64,000 nucleotides of DNA from Magnetovibrio sp. (GCA_026196495.1 JAPHSY010000033.1:62001-126000), one strand, 5' to 3'. Shown: positions 9,085 to 18,754, counted from the first letter of the stretch. Notes: generated from the sequence alone by a model not told the origin. Numbers and translations are program-made.

Positions 9085-10122
9085 TTGAAACTGAACCTGT
9101 CCATAATCCTAAGTGGGGCTTTGCTTTTTGCGGGTGCAACAGCACATGCAAAAGATAAAGGTGGTGTGGTTCAATTTGAAATCGCCAACGAAGATCGTGG
9201 TATTTTTGCGGATGTTTTCGAGCCGATTTTCGACAATACGGTTGGTGAAAATACATCTGATGGACATTTGTCATGGGCTTGGCGGATATCCTATACGCCG
9301 AACAGTACGAACCCTAAGTGGTTTAATCCTATTCATGACACACTGTTCTGGCTCAGCGACAAGGCCACGGTGCGTTCTAGCTCAACCTTACAGCAGATGG
9401 CTTTTATGCCGGATGAGACCCGCAAGAACGCAGGTCATGCAGAACGTCCCCACGCAGGCTTTCTAAGCTATGAAGAGCGCCTGTCTTTGACGGACCCGCT
9501 TGATACCCACAGTCAACGGGTTGATACGCTCACCATGACGATTGGGATTGTTGGTCCCTTGTCGGGGGCAGAAGCGGTGCATGAGCTGTCTCATGAATTT
9601 ATTGGCCTGTCTTCCACGGCATGGGATGAGTTGGGTAATGAGCCAATTATCAACGTATCCTATGAAGCCGCAGAACGTTTTTTCTTGCTGAAGTCGCAAG
9701 CTAAAGAAAACCTTGAATTTATGCCCTATGGGCGGGTCGCTGTGGGCAATGCTTTCACGTATGGTGCAGCGGGGGCGACTTTGCGCATAGGTGGGGATTT
9801 GACAAAAGACAATGGTGCCCCGCGTTTGAGCCCGTTGTTTAACAGCAACACGTTTGCCCAAGATGGTGATTATGTGGCTTGGAATGTCTTTTTGGGCGGC
9901 GAGGCACGTGCTGTTGCGCACAACATTTTCTTGGATGGCAATACCTTTCAAGACAGTGCAAGCGTTGATAAAGAAACCATGGTTTATGACTTTCAGATGG
10001 GATTTGAATTGGGTTGGGGAGCAACCCGTTTGACCGTTACCAATTTGTGGCGTTCCGAAGAATTCGAAACCCAAGGTGATCCTGATCAGCTTCTTAAAGC
10101 CGCCATTTCTTATTCGTTTTAA
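9085..10122 (+). CDS. LpxR-like lipid A deacylase family (DUF2219) outer-membrane protein
   Basis: A 345-residue protein with a Sec signal peptide (about residues 1-22, ending THAKA-like) and a beta-rich body that ends in Phe, as outer-membrane barrels do. The central stretch matches the LpxR/DUF2219 pattern: RPHAGFLS, DTLTMTIGIVGPLSGAEAVHE, HEFIG, then WDELGNEPIINVSYE. LpxR removes the 3'-acyloxyacyl group of lipid A. The N-terminal active-site region is atypical: NED-R replaces the usual Asn-Asp region and the YTNG loop is altered, so activity is uncertain. The start is TTG 9085, chosen because it places the signal peptide correctly. No ATG lies between it and the signal core. Confidence 0.72.
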   Translation: MKLNLSIILSGALLFAGATAHAKDKGGVVQFEIANEDRGIFADVFEPIFDNTVGENTSDGHLSWAWRISYTPNSTNPKWFNPIHDTLFWLSDKATVRSSSTLQQMAFMPDETRKNAGHAERPHAGFLSYEERLSLTDPLDTHSQRVDTLTMTIGIVGPLSGAEAVHELSHEFIGLSSTAWDELGNEPIINVSYEAAERFFLLKSQAKENLEFMPYGRVAVGNAFTYGAAGATLRIGGDLTKDNGAPRLSPLFNSNTFAQDGDYVAWNVFLGGEARAVAHNIFLDGNTFQDSASVDKETMVYDFQMGFELGWGATRLTVTNLWRSEEFETQGDPDQLLKAAISYSF

Positions 10123-10294
10123 ACGTCCTGTTTATATTCCTTATGACCCCAATTACCTCTGATTGCTTATGCCACTGGGGTGCAAGCAAAATACCATACA
10201 TAAATTATGGCTATTAATATCTATTTTTGCTAATATTCGCGCGTGGGCATTGACGCTGGATTTTAATCTCCTCTGAGTTGAGGCAGGAGGCGGC

Positions 10295-11551
10295 ATGCAA
10301 AAGTTTCAGGTGCTATTGGTTGCGGGGCGTGATGAACTTCGTGAGGCTCTAGCCAATTCGTTTGAAGGCGAAGACGTTACTGTTGAGATTGAGGAAGCCA
10401 GCACGGCTGATGAGGCCTTGATGCTCATGGTCAGTGGACGTCATGAAATTTGTTTTGTCTATTGTGCATCATCTTCTTCAGATATGGCTCCGTCGATTAC
10501 GAAAAGCGCACAGACGGCGGGACTTAAAACCCCCATTATTGTGTTGTCAGATCCGGAGGCCTGCACCGACGCACAAAGATTCATTGCGGACGGCGCGGTT
10601 GCCGCTTTTACGTTGGATTGTCATCAAACTTCAATGCTGTCAGGGATTGCACGCCTTGCCATTACATTGCGCAACATTGAACGTACACTTCGGCGCACCA
10701 ATGATCATTTGATTCAAGAGATTTTCACCTTACAAGATGCGCGTGAGCGAGCTGAAGCCTTGACTGTTCAGTATGTTGAGATGGTCGAAAATTATGATTT
10801 TGCGAAACGAGAAGCAGAACAGGCAAATGCTGCGAAATCAGATTTTCTGGCGCATATGAGCCATGAACTCCTGACGCCCTTGAATGCTATTATTGGTTTT
10901 TCAGATTCTATTTTGACGCAATTGTATGGCCCTTTGGGACATGCCAAATACATAGAGTATATCCGTGACATATCGTTGTCGGGTTCGCATCTTCATGATT
11001 TGATCAAGGATATGCTTGATATTTCTGCCATCGAAGCGAAGAAACTCCCCCTGCATGATGAGTGTATTGATCTTAAAGAAATGGCAGAGATGTCACTTCG
11101 TTGCGTAGAGATGCGCGCGGCTGAGAAAAATATTCAACTTGGTTCAGATCTGGCCGTAAATCTCCCTGAGTTGAAAGCAGATGAACGCCGCATCAAGCAG
11201 ATGCTGATCAATATTCTTTCCAATGCGGTGATGTTCACCCCCGACGGTGGGAAGGTATCCTTACTGATATCTCAGACTGACAATGGTTGTGTGAAGTTTG
11301 TGGTGAAAGATACAGGCATCGGGATGACGGATGATGAACTGGTGATTGGCATGGAAAAATTTTCTCAAGTCGAACGCGGTTTGCAAAACAAGCACGAAGG
11401 TGTTGGGCTTGGGTTACCGTTGACCAAGCAATTGGTTGAACTCCATGGTGGAGAAATGGAAATAACCAGTACAAAGCACAAAGGCACCACCGTACAGATA
11501 CAAATGCCCGTTTCACGCACAGTAATGCAAGAATGTGTTGTCAGCGCATAA
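10295..11551 (+). CDS. Histidine kinase with N-terminal phosphorylation-deficient receiver-like domain
   Basis: A 418-residue cytoplasmic sensor kinase with no membrane segment. Residues 1-120 look like a response-regulator fold, but the phospho-acceptor Asp is replaced in the CFVYCASSS segment. A coiled linker follows (about 125-185). The HisKA domain carries HMSHELLTPLNAIIGF (usual ELRTPL altered to ELLTPL), and HATPase_c has an N-box (QMLINILSNAVMFT), G1 (DTGIGM) and G2 (GVGLGLPL). A GGAGG ribosome-binding site precedes ATG 10295. There is no cognate regulator gene next to it. The kinase domain appears functional. The front domain probably senses by protein contact rather than phosphorylation, which is inference. 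Confidence 0.9.
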   Translation: MQKFQVLLVAGRDELREALANSFEGEDVTVEIEEASTADEALMLMVSGRHEICFVYCASSSSDMAPSITKSAQTAGLKTPIIVLSDPEACTDAQRFIADGAVAAFTLDCHQTSMLSGIARLAITLRNIERTLRRTNDHLIQEIFTLQDARERAEALTVQYVEMVENYDFAKREAEQANAAKSDFLAHMSHELLTPLNAIIGFSDSILTQLYGPLGHAKYIEYIRDISLSGSHLHDLIKDMLDISAIEAKKLPLHDECIDLKEMAEMSLRCVEMRAAEKNIQLGSDLAVNLPELKADERRIKQMLINILSNAVMFTPDGGKVSLLISQTDNGCVKFVVKDTGIGMTDDELVIGMEKFSQVERGLQNKHEGVGLGLPLTKQLVELHGGEMEITSTKHKGTTVQIQMPVSRTVMQECVVSA

Positions 11552-11560
11552 TGACAAAAG

Positions 11561-11594
11561 AAAAAGCCTGAAGGATAAACCCTCCAGGCTTTTT
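11561..11594. terminator. Bidirectional rho-independent terminator
   Basis: AAAAAGCCTG (11561-11570) pairs with CAGGCTTTTT (11585-11594), with extra AGG/CCT pairing inside. T- and A-runs flank the stem, so it can end both the kinase gene (plus) and sodB (minus). Confidence 0.88.
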
Positions 11595-11614
11595 GCTTCA
11601 AAAAAAGTTTGTGT

Positions 11615-12208
11615 TTAGCCAAGATTGGCGTTGGCAAAGTCCCAATTGACCAAATGCGTGAGGAATGCATCCAAGAAATCTGGGCGACGGTTTTGGTAGT
11701 CCAGATAGTAGGCATGTTCCCAAACATCGCAGGTGATCAGCGGTGTATAGCCGTCCGTTAGCGGGCATTCTGCATTCGGTGTTTTGATGATTTCGACTTT
11801 ACCGTCTTTGGCGGCAAGCCACACCCAGCCGCTACCAAATTGCGTGGCACCAGCCGTTTTAAAGGCCTCTTTGAAATCGCCGTAAGAGCCAAATGCAGCG
11901 TTAATAGCATCAGCGACGGCACCGGTGGGTTCTCCACCACCGTTTGGACTCATGGAATTCCAAAAAAATGTGTGGTTCCAGATTTGTGCCGCGTTGTTGA
12001 AGATGCCAGCCTTGGATGTGTCACCAGCGGTGGCTTTCATGATGTCTTCAAGTGATTGCGACGCCATATCCGTGTCACCCACCATATTGTTCAGGTTTAC
12101 CACATAGGTATTGTGATGTTTGCCATGATGAAAATCAAAGGTGTTAGCCGAAATGTGCGGCTCAAGAGCATCTTTGGCGAAAGGAAGATCGGGAAGTTCA
12201 AAAGCCAT
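11615..12208 (-). CDS. sodB: Superoxide dismutase, Fe/Mn family (Fe type)
   Basis: Cytoplasmic Fe-type superoxide dismutase of 197 residues, converting superoxide to peroxide and oxygen. Metal ligands are visible in FHHGKHHNTYV (first His), NHTFFWNSM (second His) and DVWEHAYYLDY (Asp and His). NNAAQIWNHTFFW and the SGWVWL segment are Fe-type signatures. The start at 12208 is preferred over an upstream in-frame start at 12241, because MAFELPDLPF is the canonical SodB N-terminus and TTGAGG lies 9 bases before it. It has its own upstream region and ends at a shared terminator. Confidence 0.96.
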   Translation of the reverse strand: MAFELPDLPFAKDALEPHISANTFDFHHGKHHNTYVVNLNNMVGDTDMASQSLEDIMKATAGDTSKAGIFNNAAQIWNHTFFWNSMSPNGGGEPTGAVADAINAAFGSYGDFKEAFKTAGATQFGSGWVWLAAKDGKVEIIKTPNAECPLTDGYTPLITCDVWEHAYYLDYQNRRPDFLDAFLTHLVNWDFANANLG

Positions 12209-12365
12209 TTTTGACCTCAATAAGTTACTAATTTGAAACAATTCTAAACGTCTGTAGAACAGATAGGTGTTTCATTCGAAAATTCAAATGTTCAATGCAT
12301 AGATTTTTAAAAAATCCACATTCTTTGCAAAGTAGGCTAGAGAAGGACAAAGATAACGTGGATCA

Positions 12366-13130
12366 GTGATGACACATACCTTACACCCAGAAATTTTAGC
12401 TGTCTGCCGCCAAGACCGTGAACGCTATTTGTCGGTGCTTATGGCACCACCTGAACACATCAATGCGTTGATGGCTTTGGTTGCTTATAACCAAGAACTC
12501 GCCAATGCTGTCACAGGGGTGTCAGAGCCAATGATCGGTCAGATTAAACTGCAATGGTGGATTGATGCGATGCCCTCAATCTTATCTGGTGAACCCCCGT
12601 CACATCCGGTTGCAATGGCCCTGTCACAAATTGGGCAGGGGCTGGAGGTATCGGCCCTCCAGGGTTTAGCCGAAGCTCGAAATTTTGATTTAGAGGCAGA
12701 TCGTCCACAAAACCTTGCGCAATTGGTCGATTATGCCAGGGCCACAGGTGGTGTGTTGCATGGGCTAATGTCTGATGTATTGGGGGGCATTCCCGAAGAA
12801 CGTTCTACAGCTCATTCAGTAGGTACAGCTTGGGCATTGATTGGTTTGATGCGGGCGCTGCCTTATCACAGTGATGGGCGAAGAGATATGTTACCCCAGG
12901 GCGTTACGGTTCAAGAGGTCTTGAAAGAGGCCCAACAACATTTGGACCAAGCAAGAACAGTTCGTGTTTCTAAACGTGTGTTGTCGAGCGTGATCATTGG
13001 ACGATTGGCAACGCGTCACTTCAAACGCTTGCAACGCCAAAACTGGGACCCTGCACATGCTGAAGAACCTCCGGCAGGGGTTGGTAGTGTGATGTCATTG
13101 TGGTTTGGGAAGTTAAGTGGGCGGTTCTGA
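12366..13130 (+). CDS. Squalene/phytoene synthase family protein (NDUFAF6-like)
   Basis: A 254-residue all-helical protein of the squalene/phytoene synthase superfamily, in the branch related to NDUFAF6. The region with SEPMIGQIKLQWWIDAM (about residue 56) and YARATGGVLHGLMSDVLGG (about 120) is diagnostic. The Asp-rich DxxxD prenyl-diphosphate-binding motifs are incomplete, which argues against true synthase activity and for an assembly or accessory role like NDUFAF6. GTG 12366 and ATG 12369-region starts are close and differ trivially. In relatives the gene often directly follows secF-Mth938. Here it is separated and has its own promoter region. Confidence 0.82.
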   Translation: MMTHTLHPEILAVCRQDRERYLSVLMAPPEHINALMALVAYNQELANAVTGVSEPMIGQIKLQWWIDAMPSILSGEPPSHPVAMALSQIGQGLEVSALQGLAEARNFDLEADRPQNLAQLVDYARATGGVLHGLMSDVLGGIPEERSTAHSVGTAWALIGLMRALPYHSDGRRDMLPQGVTVQEVLKEAQQHLDQARTVRVSKRVLSSVIIGRLATRHFKRLQRQNWDPAHAEEPPAGVGSVMSLWFGKLSGRF

Positions 13131-13134
13131 CCAC

Positions 13135-15693
13135 TTACCAAATACTGGCAGGATCGCCACCAGATGGGGTATCGTTCACTGAAGGTGTGGCTGCGGTTTC
13201 CAGACCTTCGTTTTTCAACACCATTAATTCCAACTGCGATAACAGTGGGAAGATTTGTTTAGCGTGGGTGCGATAGAGCATAATTACGCCGCGCTTGGTG
13301 TCAGGGAACCCCCCTCCTTGGGCATCGTTGAATTTACGAATTTCCAGGGATACAACCGTGTCTGTCCCGGCTTCGCGGCTTTGCCATAAAAATGTTGGGT
13401 TTTCTTGTCGTGGTGCAGCCAGTGGTGCAATGGCGCGGTCCATTTTTGTGGTCGGTTGCCCATATCGTTCGGTGTAATAGCCGATGATGCTTTCAAATGC
13501 GTTTGAGCGGAACAGTGTATGGTAATTACTAGCCCGACCTGCTTCATAGCGTGAAATGGCGCGTGTGCCTTGATACATGATTGTGTCGACCAGAAAGTGT
13601 TCTTCCAATTCAAATGGCCAGTTGATTTTATCAGTACAAAATAGTGTGTTGTCGCCACCCTTTTTCAAACAAGGGCGATGAATGGTATCTTGGTCCATCA
13701 ATCTAAGGCGATCACTGCCAATCTCTTTTCCAACCATTGTGTCCAGGCCCAGTGCCAGGTCAACGTTGTCTAGGACCTTGCCTGTGGGTTCAACATTGCT
13801 GAGGACAAAAACTTCATCAGGAATGTTTGCGCCATCTACTTGCTTCACATCCCAACCTTGGGAGCCGTCGACGTCTTCGTTGGTGGATTCCAAAAGACCG
13901 GCCAGTTCATCGACTTCACCTTCTGATGTTGTGTCGCTGAGATCGGCAAATGGGTCATCATTGGCGACATCAGCAAACGGATCGTCATTGGCGTCACCGG
14001 GTGCAGGTGGGCTCTTGGCTTCTAACACGGCAACATCTTGGGGCTCATCAAGACCTTTTAAAAGATCTGCGACTTCTGGCTCTTCAGCCCCTTCCAGCAA
14101 ATCAAATGGGTTATCGTCAACAGCCGGGCTGTCGTCACCTGTTTCGTCAAGAAGTGCGTTTTCTGCTTCTTTTGATGATACGACATGGGGGACGTTGTGA
14201 AGTTCCGCCAAGTGTTTCAACTCTTCCAGTTCTTCCTTTGTTTCATTGCCGGTTAGTTCTTGAGCCGTGCGTAAATGTAAGCCCAATAATGACAAGATTT
14301 CAGGATCAACCCCGCCCCCAAATGGCTTTGATTCATCATAGGGTTTTCCCGCTACACCAGGGGCTTCTTTGAAATTGGGCGCTTTACCTTTTGAGATGGA
14401 AGTCGCGCGAGGGACATCTATATCGTCGTCATCAGCATCCGTGATGGAGAGATCACCAAATGCGTCTGAACTGGGTGGCGGAAAGTTTGCGCTGGGTGAC
14501 GAAACGGAATAAGCGGGAAGCTCTTGCCCACTGGAGGGCAGACTTGCAATTTCTTCAGGCGCCAAATCTGGGATATCGGGGGAAGGTGGAAGTTGTTGCG
14601 CCAACTCATCAGGAGAGATGGGAACGGCGGGGCCCTTGATGATGTCATCACCGCGTTCAGCTTCAATTTCTTGGAGTTGACGGGCCAGTTCTTCTTCGGA
14701 CACGCTGTCGGTCTGAGTGGTTTGGCTGCGTTCTTTACGCACAACACCAGTGACGTTTGGTGGGTCGAAGAAATTCATAAATGTCGTGATGAAGGTATAG
14801 GCCGCTGATGGTTTTTCCGGTTTGGGTGGTGTTACAGCCTCGGCGACGTTTTCGGGCTCGATGCTGAGTTCAACGGTTTCAGGTTCCGGTTCGGGTGTCG
14901 GTGCTGCTTTTGCAACCGGAGTGTTTTCTGATTTCGGGGCAGTTTCCTCGACCACGTCTTCAACCATTTGCGGTTCGACAGGCTCTGGCTTTTGATCTTG
15001 AGGTGCTTGGGCTTCCGTTAGAGCTGGTGGTTCTTCCATTTTGATGATGTCGGCTTCTTGATCTGCAGCCATTTCATCAAGAAGTGTTGTTTCTGGCTCT
15101 TGAATTTCACCTAAAACGGGGAGATCACCCGCGGCTTGTTCCGTGCTGAACGGATCGATCACTGGGGCTGAGGCTGCTTCTTGTGCAGATGTGCTATCGA
15201 CGCTAAAGGGATCTTCCAACAATGCATCAAGTTCGCTTGTGCCTTCTGGGTCGGATGGTGTTTGTTGCTTTTGAGCCAATTCTTCGACCGTTGGGGCTGG
15301 CAGGACCGGTGTGCCGCTTAAGGCTGCCTGTTTGGCATTGCGCACGGAAATCAAATAGTGGGCAATGTTGAAAAAGCCACGGTTGATGGCCAAGTCCACG
15401 GGTTGGGTACCCGTGAAATCGCGAGATTCGACATCGGCACCATTTTGAATGGCGGATTTCACGCCATTCAGATCTTGATTTTCGATGGCTAAGAACAGCG
15501 CTTGGGTCAGGGCTTCGTTTTGACTTTGGGCCCAGGCACTAGAAATGGGGGTGATGTGAAACTGAGGCAGGGCTGTCGCAAGTGCAAACAATGAAACGGC
15601 ACAGACCAAAGTACGACTTACAAACGCCTTTAGCCCAAGCAATGATACACCGCTATGGCAAATGCGATTGAAACTGTCGTCTCTGTGAACCAT
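13135..15693 (-). CDS. Large exported ankyrin-repeat protein with acidic low-complexity region
   Basis: An 852-residue exported protein of unknown function. After an N-terminal signal or anchor (hydrophobic at about 25-45, then ISSAWAQS), two or three ankyrin-like repeats follow (about 60-125: LFLAIENQDLNGVKSAIQNG and DFTGTQPVDLAINRGFFNIA). Residues about 130-640 are a long acidic Pro/Glu/Asp/Ala-rich, presumably disordered region containing five short DPF or NPF motifs. Residues about 645-835 form a folded C-terminal domain with two Cys close together (RPCLKKGG...LFC) and aromatic-rich sequence that I cannot assign. Convergent, almost abutting (4 bases), with the preceding plus-strand gene. 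Confidence 0.8.
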   Translation of the reverse strand: MVHRDDSFNRICHSGVSLLGLKAFVSRTLVCAVSLFALATALPQFHITPISSAWAQSQNEALTQALFLAIENQDLNGVKSAIQNGADVESRDFTGTQPVDLAINRGFFNIAHYLISVRNAKQAALSGTPVLPAPTVEELAQKQQTPSDPEGTSELDALLEDPFSVDSTSAQEAASAPVIDPFSTEQAAGDLPVLGEIQEPETTLLDEMAADQEADIIKMEEPPALTEAQAPQDQKPEPVEPQMVEDVVEETAPKSENTPVAKAAPTPEPEPETVELSIEPENVAEAVTPPKPEKPSAAYTFITTFMNFFDPPNVTGVVRKERSQTTQTDSVSEEELARQLQEIEAERGDDIIKGPAVPISPDELAQQLPPSPDIPDLAPEEIASLPSSGQELPAYSVSSPSANFPPPSSDAFGDLSITDADDDDIDVPRATSISKGKAPNFKEAPGVAGKPYDESKPFGGGVDPEILSLLGLHLRTAQELTGNETKEELEELKHLAELHNVPHVVSSKEAENALLDETGDDSPAVDDNPFDLLEGAEEPEVADLLKGLDEPQDVAVLEAKSPPAPGDANDDPFADVANDDPFADLSDTTSEGEVDELAGLLESTNEDVDGSQGWDVKQVDGANIPDEVFVLSNVEPTGKVLDNVDLALGLDTMVGKEIGSDRLRLMDQDTIHRPCLKKGGDNTLFCTDKINWPFELEEHFLVDTIMYQGTRAISRYEAGRASNYHTLFRSNAFESIIGYYTERYGQPTTKMDRAIAPLAAPRQENPTFLWQSREAGTDTVVSLEIRKFNDAQGGGFPDTKRGVIMLYRTHAKQIFPLLSQLELMVLKNEGLETAATPSVNDTPSGGDPASIW

Positions 15694-15846
15694 TAACCCC
15701 GTATTACCCCTTTGGCATTTTGAAGAAAATCATCATTTGGCTTATGACCTAAATATATGCCACTTTTATCTATCTGCTATACCATGAACTCCGTTATAGG
15801 GCTCATAAAAAGTATACCATTTTCACCATGTCCAAGGGGAGCGTCT

Positions 15847-16749
15847 GTGATTAAGTCATTGAAGTTGTTTGTTTCATACGTTTTGTGCGGCTCTGTTCTT
15901 TCGTTTGCTGCAACTGCAAAAGATATTACCCTCAAAAGTTCCGATGGTCTGATTCTCAATGCCAATTTAGAGCTGGCAGACGGCAAAACCGTGGCTGATG
16001 GTGTTGTTTTACTCACACACGGGACCCTGGCACACAATAAGATGGAAATTATTGTTACGTTGCAGCGCCTATTGGCGGAACGTTCCGTCAGTTCCCTTGC
16101 CCCGACGCTGAGCCTTGGTGTCAGTGATCGCTCTGGTATGTATGACTGCAATGTTCCTGCAACACATAAACATTCAGATGCCATGTTAGAACTTGGCCAA
16201 TGGCTGGACTGGTTAAAAGGCGAAGGGGCAAAAAATGTTGTTTTGGCCGGGCATTCACGTGGTGGCAATCAAACGGCTTGGTTCGCGGCGCGGGAGAATG
16301 ATCCGGTGGTCTCCAAAGTGGTGCTGATTGCACCGCAAACGTGGTCTGCTGAAAAGGAAGCCCAGGGCTTTGAAAAACGCCACAAACAGACACTTTCAAC
16401 AGTTATGGCCCAAGCCCAGGCTCAGATAGACGCCGGTAAGGGTGCGGCCTTTATGAAGGGTACAGGGTATCTTTATTGCCCTGGTGCGGATGTTACTGCA
16501 GACGCTTTCATCAGTTATTATGAAAATGATGTCCGTATGCATACGCCTGTGTTGATGGAGATGATCTCCAAGCCAACGCTGGTCATTGCGGGCAGCGCCG
16601 ATACGGTTGTGGCTGGACTGATTGAAGCCGTTGAACCCATGGCAGATGGTGAGAAATTACAGCTTGCTGTCATTGATGAAGCCGATCATTTCTTCCTGGA
16701 TTTTTTTGCCGAAGATGTTGCTGATGCGATTGTGGAGTTTATCGAATAA
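15847..16749 (+). CDS. Exported alpha/beta-hydrolase
   Basis: An alpha/beta-hydrolase of about 300 residues. The nucleophile elbow is GHSRGG. The likely acid is in AGSADTVV and the catalytic His in DEADHFFLDF, in the usual order. An HGTLAHNKME oxyanion-region segment is near residue 65. The start GTG 15847 is chosen because AAGGGGAG precedes it and the resulting N-terminus (VIKSLKLFVSYVLCGSVLS) is a signal peptide. A longer frame from 15757 has no such support. The substrate is unknown. Alone between two minus-strand genes. Confidence 0.82.
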   Translation: MIKSLKLFVSYVLCGSVLSFAATAKDITLKSSDGLILNANLELADGKTVADGVVLLTHGTLAHNKMEIIVTLQRLLAERSVSSLAPTLSLGVSDRSGMYDCNVPATHKHSDAMLELGQWLDWLKGEGAKNVVLAGHSRGGNQTAWFAARENDPVVSKVVLIAPQTWSAEKEAQGFEKRHKQTLSTVMAQAQAQIDAGKGAAFMKGTGYLYCPGADVTADAFISYYENDVRMHTPVLMEMISKPTLVIAGSADTVVAGLIEAVEPMADGEKLQLAVIDEADHFFLDFFAEDVADAIVEFIE

Positions 16750-16757
16750 ACTTGGTT

Positions 16758-17372
16758 TTACGGTGCCTCAGCCTTTTTTACCGCGGGGCGCTGGCCGACG
16801 CGTGTGGTCCAGGCTTCTAGATTGGGGTAATCGCTAAGCGGTATATCAGCGAAATCTTCCAAGATTACCATCCATGGATAAACGATCATGTCAGCGATGG
16901 AATAATCCCCGCCAAAGTATTCACGGCCATCACTTAAGCGGTTTTCCAATACATTCAAGGCTTGCCTGGAACGTGTACGGGCGCGTTGCTCTGAATAGGG
17001 ATGTTCGTCTTCAGCCTGTAAGGTGTAGTGATAAATGTCCAACATCGCCGGGGTCAGGCTGGCGCTTTCAAACAGCAACCATTTCAAGGTTTCTGCACGT
17101 TCTAGAGGAGTGTCTTGGGAAGGCAGAAATTGTCCAAATTTTTCAGCCAGGTAAATCAAAATGGCTGATGATTCAAAAAGTTTGGCCCCCGTTTGGGGGT
17201 CGTGCAATGCAGGGACCTGACCGGTGGGGCTGGCTTGCATGAATGTGTCGTGTTCGGGGCTGCCAGGTTCCAATAAACGGTCATTGATGCGGCGGTATTC
17301 GATACCCAGTTCTTCCAGCAAAATTTGTGCTTTCAGTACGTTTTGTGTGGGGTGTCCGAACAGCTCAATCAC
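16758..17372 (-). CDS. Glutathione S-transferase family protein
   Basis: A 204-residue cytoplasmic GST. The N-terminal thioredoxin-like domain (about 1-82) has the cis-Pro segment TGQVPAL and the glutathione-contact ESSAI. The C-terminal helical domain (about 90-200) has the N-capping-type motif [10 protein letters not shown]. It resembles the bacterial Ure2p/YfcG-like group, but the subclass is not certain. ATG at 17372 overlaps the trmFO stop by four bases, so it is translationally coupled as the second gene of a trmFO-gst operon. Confidence 0.9.
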   Translation of the reverse strand: MIELFGHPTQNVLKAQILLEELGIEYRRINDRLLEPGSPEHDTFMQASPTGQVPALHDPQTGAKLFESSAILIYLAEKFGQFLPSQDTPLERAETLKWLLFESASLTPAMLDIYHYTLQAEDEHPYSEQRARTRSRQALNVLENRLSDGREYFGGDYSIADMIVYPWMVILEDFADIPLSDYPNLEAWTTRVGQRPAVKKAEAP

Positions 17373-18754
17373 GTTTTGGTATCCTCAATCCATTGTGTCA
17401 GTGCTGCCAATCCCCGCGCACAAACTGCAGCTTTGCGGGCTTTTTTACGCTCGCCACGCTTCATACGCTTGCCCTTTAATTCGGGTGGACGGTCATTAAT
17501 GTCGGCAGGCGGAAATAGGCCGAAGTTGATGTTCATGGGTTGATAGTTTTCTGCATCCGCACCACCGGTCACATGGCCCAACAGTGCACCCAGCGCAGTG
17601 GTGTTGGGCGGTGGTGTGGTGTCTTGGTTCAGGCGCTCACGGCTGGCGAAGCGTCCGGCCAGAAGGCCGATGGCGGTACTTTCGACATAGCCTTCACAGC
17701 CTGTAATTTGCCCGGCGAAACGGATAGACGGGTGTGATTTTAAACGCAGGGTTTCGTCCAGCAATTCGGGGCTTTTGATGAAGGTGTTGCGATGCATGCC
17801 GCCCAATCTTGCGAATTCTGCATTTTCCAGGCCTGGAATGGTACGGAATATGCGTTTCTGTTCACCGTAGGTGAGCTTGGTCTGGAACCCCACCATGTTC
17901 CACAGTGTGCCCAAGTCATTGTCCTGGCGCAGCTGAACAATGGCATAAGACCGTCTGTCTGGGGCATTGGGGTTGGTCAGGCCTACAGGCTTCATTGGAC
18001 CAAAGGTTAGGGTTTCGCGGCCACGTTCCGCCATCACTTCGATAGGCAGGCAACCTTCAAAATATGGGGTATCTTTTTCCCAGTCTTTGAAACTTTGTTT
18101 TTCAGCCGCCAGAATTTCGTCGATGAAGGTCTGGTACTGCTCCTTGTCCATGGCGCAGTTGATGTAATCGATGCCTGTGCCCTTGTCATAGCGTGATTGA
18201 AACCAGGCTTTGTCGAAATCAATGCTGTCTTTGTAAACAATCGGTGCGATCGCATCAAAGAACGACATCTGATCAGCCCCTGTGATGGTACGGATGGATT
18301 GTGACAAATCGTCAGAGGTCAGCGGCCCGCTCGCCACCACGACAGTTTCAGCATCCAACTGGTTGAGGTCTGTGATTTCACCACGTTCTATGGTGATGAG
18401 GGTGTGCTCAACTAGGGCTTTTTCAACGCTGGCGGAAAAGCCTTCGCGATCGACCGCCAGGGCACCGCCTGCGGGAACGCGGTTTTCATCGGCGGCTTGC
18501 ATAATCAGCGAGCCCAAACGGCGCATTTCTTCATGCAGTAAGCCAATAGCGCTTCCCGTATGGTCATCGGCACGCAAAGAGTTTGAACATACAAGTTCCG
18601 CCAAACCACCACTTTGATGTGCTGGTGTCATCTTGTTGGGGCGCATTTCGTGGAGCACCACGGGAATGCCTGCGTTTGCGATTTGCCATGCGGCCTCAGA
18701 GCCAGCAAGCCCACCGCCGATAACATGAATGGGTGATGTTTGAGTATTGGTCAT
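17369..18754 (-). CDS. trmFO: Methylenetetrahydrofolate--tRNA-(uracil-5-)-methyltransferase
   Basis: TrmFO, a folate- and FAD-dependent enzyme that methylates U54 of tRNA to ribothymidine. 461 residues from the chosen start. The N-terminal FAD-binding motif [14 protein letters not shown] and the [12 protein letters not shown] and [12 protein letters not shown] segments are family signatures, and conserved Cys residues are present. An in-frame extension to 18877 exists, but the conserved sequence begins just after ATG 18754. An alternative start 12 bases upstream cannot be excluded, as neither has a strong ribosome-binding site. The enzyme replaces the SAM-dependent TrmA found in enteric bacteria. 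Confidence 0.95.
   Translation of the reverse strand: MTNTQTSPIHVIGGGLAGSEAAWQIANAGIPVVLHEMRPNKMTPAHQSGGLAELVCSNSLRADDHTGSAIGLLHEEMRRLGSLIMQAADENRVPAGGALAVDREGFSASVEKALVEHTLITIERGEITDLNQLDAETVVVASGPLTSDDLSQSIRTITGADQMSFFDAIAPIVYKDSIDFDKAWFQSRYDKGTGIDYINCAMDKEQYQTFIDEILAAEKQSFKDWEKDTPYFEGCLPIEVMAERGRETLTFGPMKPVGLTNPNAPDRRSYAIVQLRQDNDLGTLWNMVGFQTKLTYGEQKRIFRTIPGLENAEFARLGGMHRNTFIKSPELLDETLRLKSHPSIRFAGQITGCEGYVESTAIGLLAGRFASRERLNQDTTPPPNTTALGALLGHVTGGADAENYQPMNINFGLFPPADINDRPPELKGKRMKRGERKKARKAAVCARGLAALTQWIEDTKT

Noticed and set aside
13135-15693. Endocytic-adaptor mimicry through DPF/NPF motifs
   Set aside because: Short three-residue motifs are expected by chance in a long acidic disordered region, and no export route to a host is indicated; reported only as a repeated motif.
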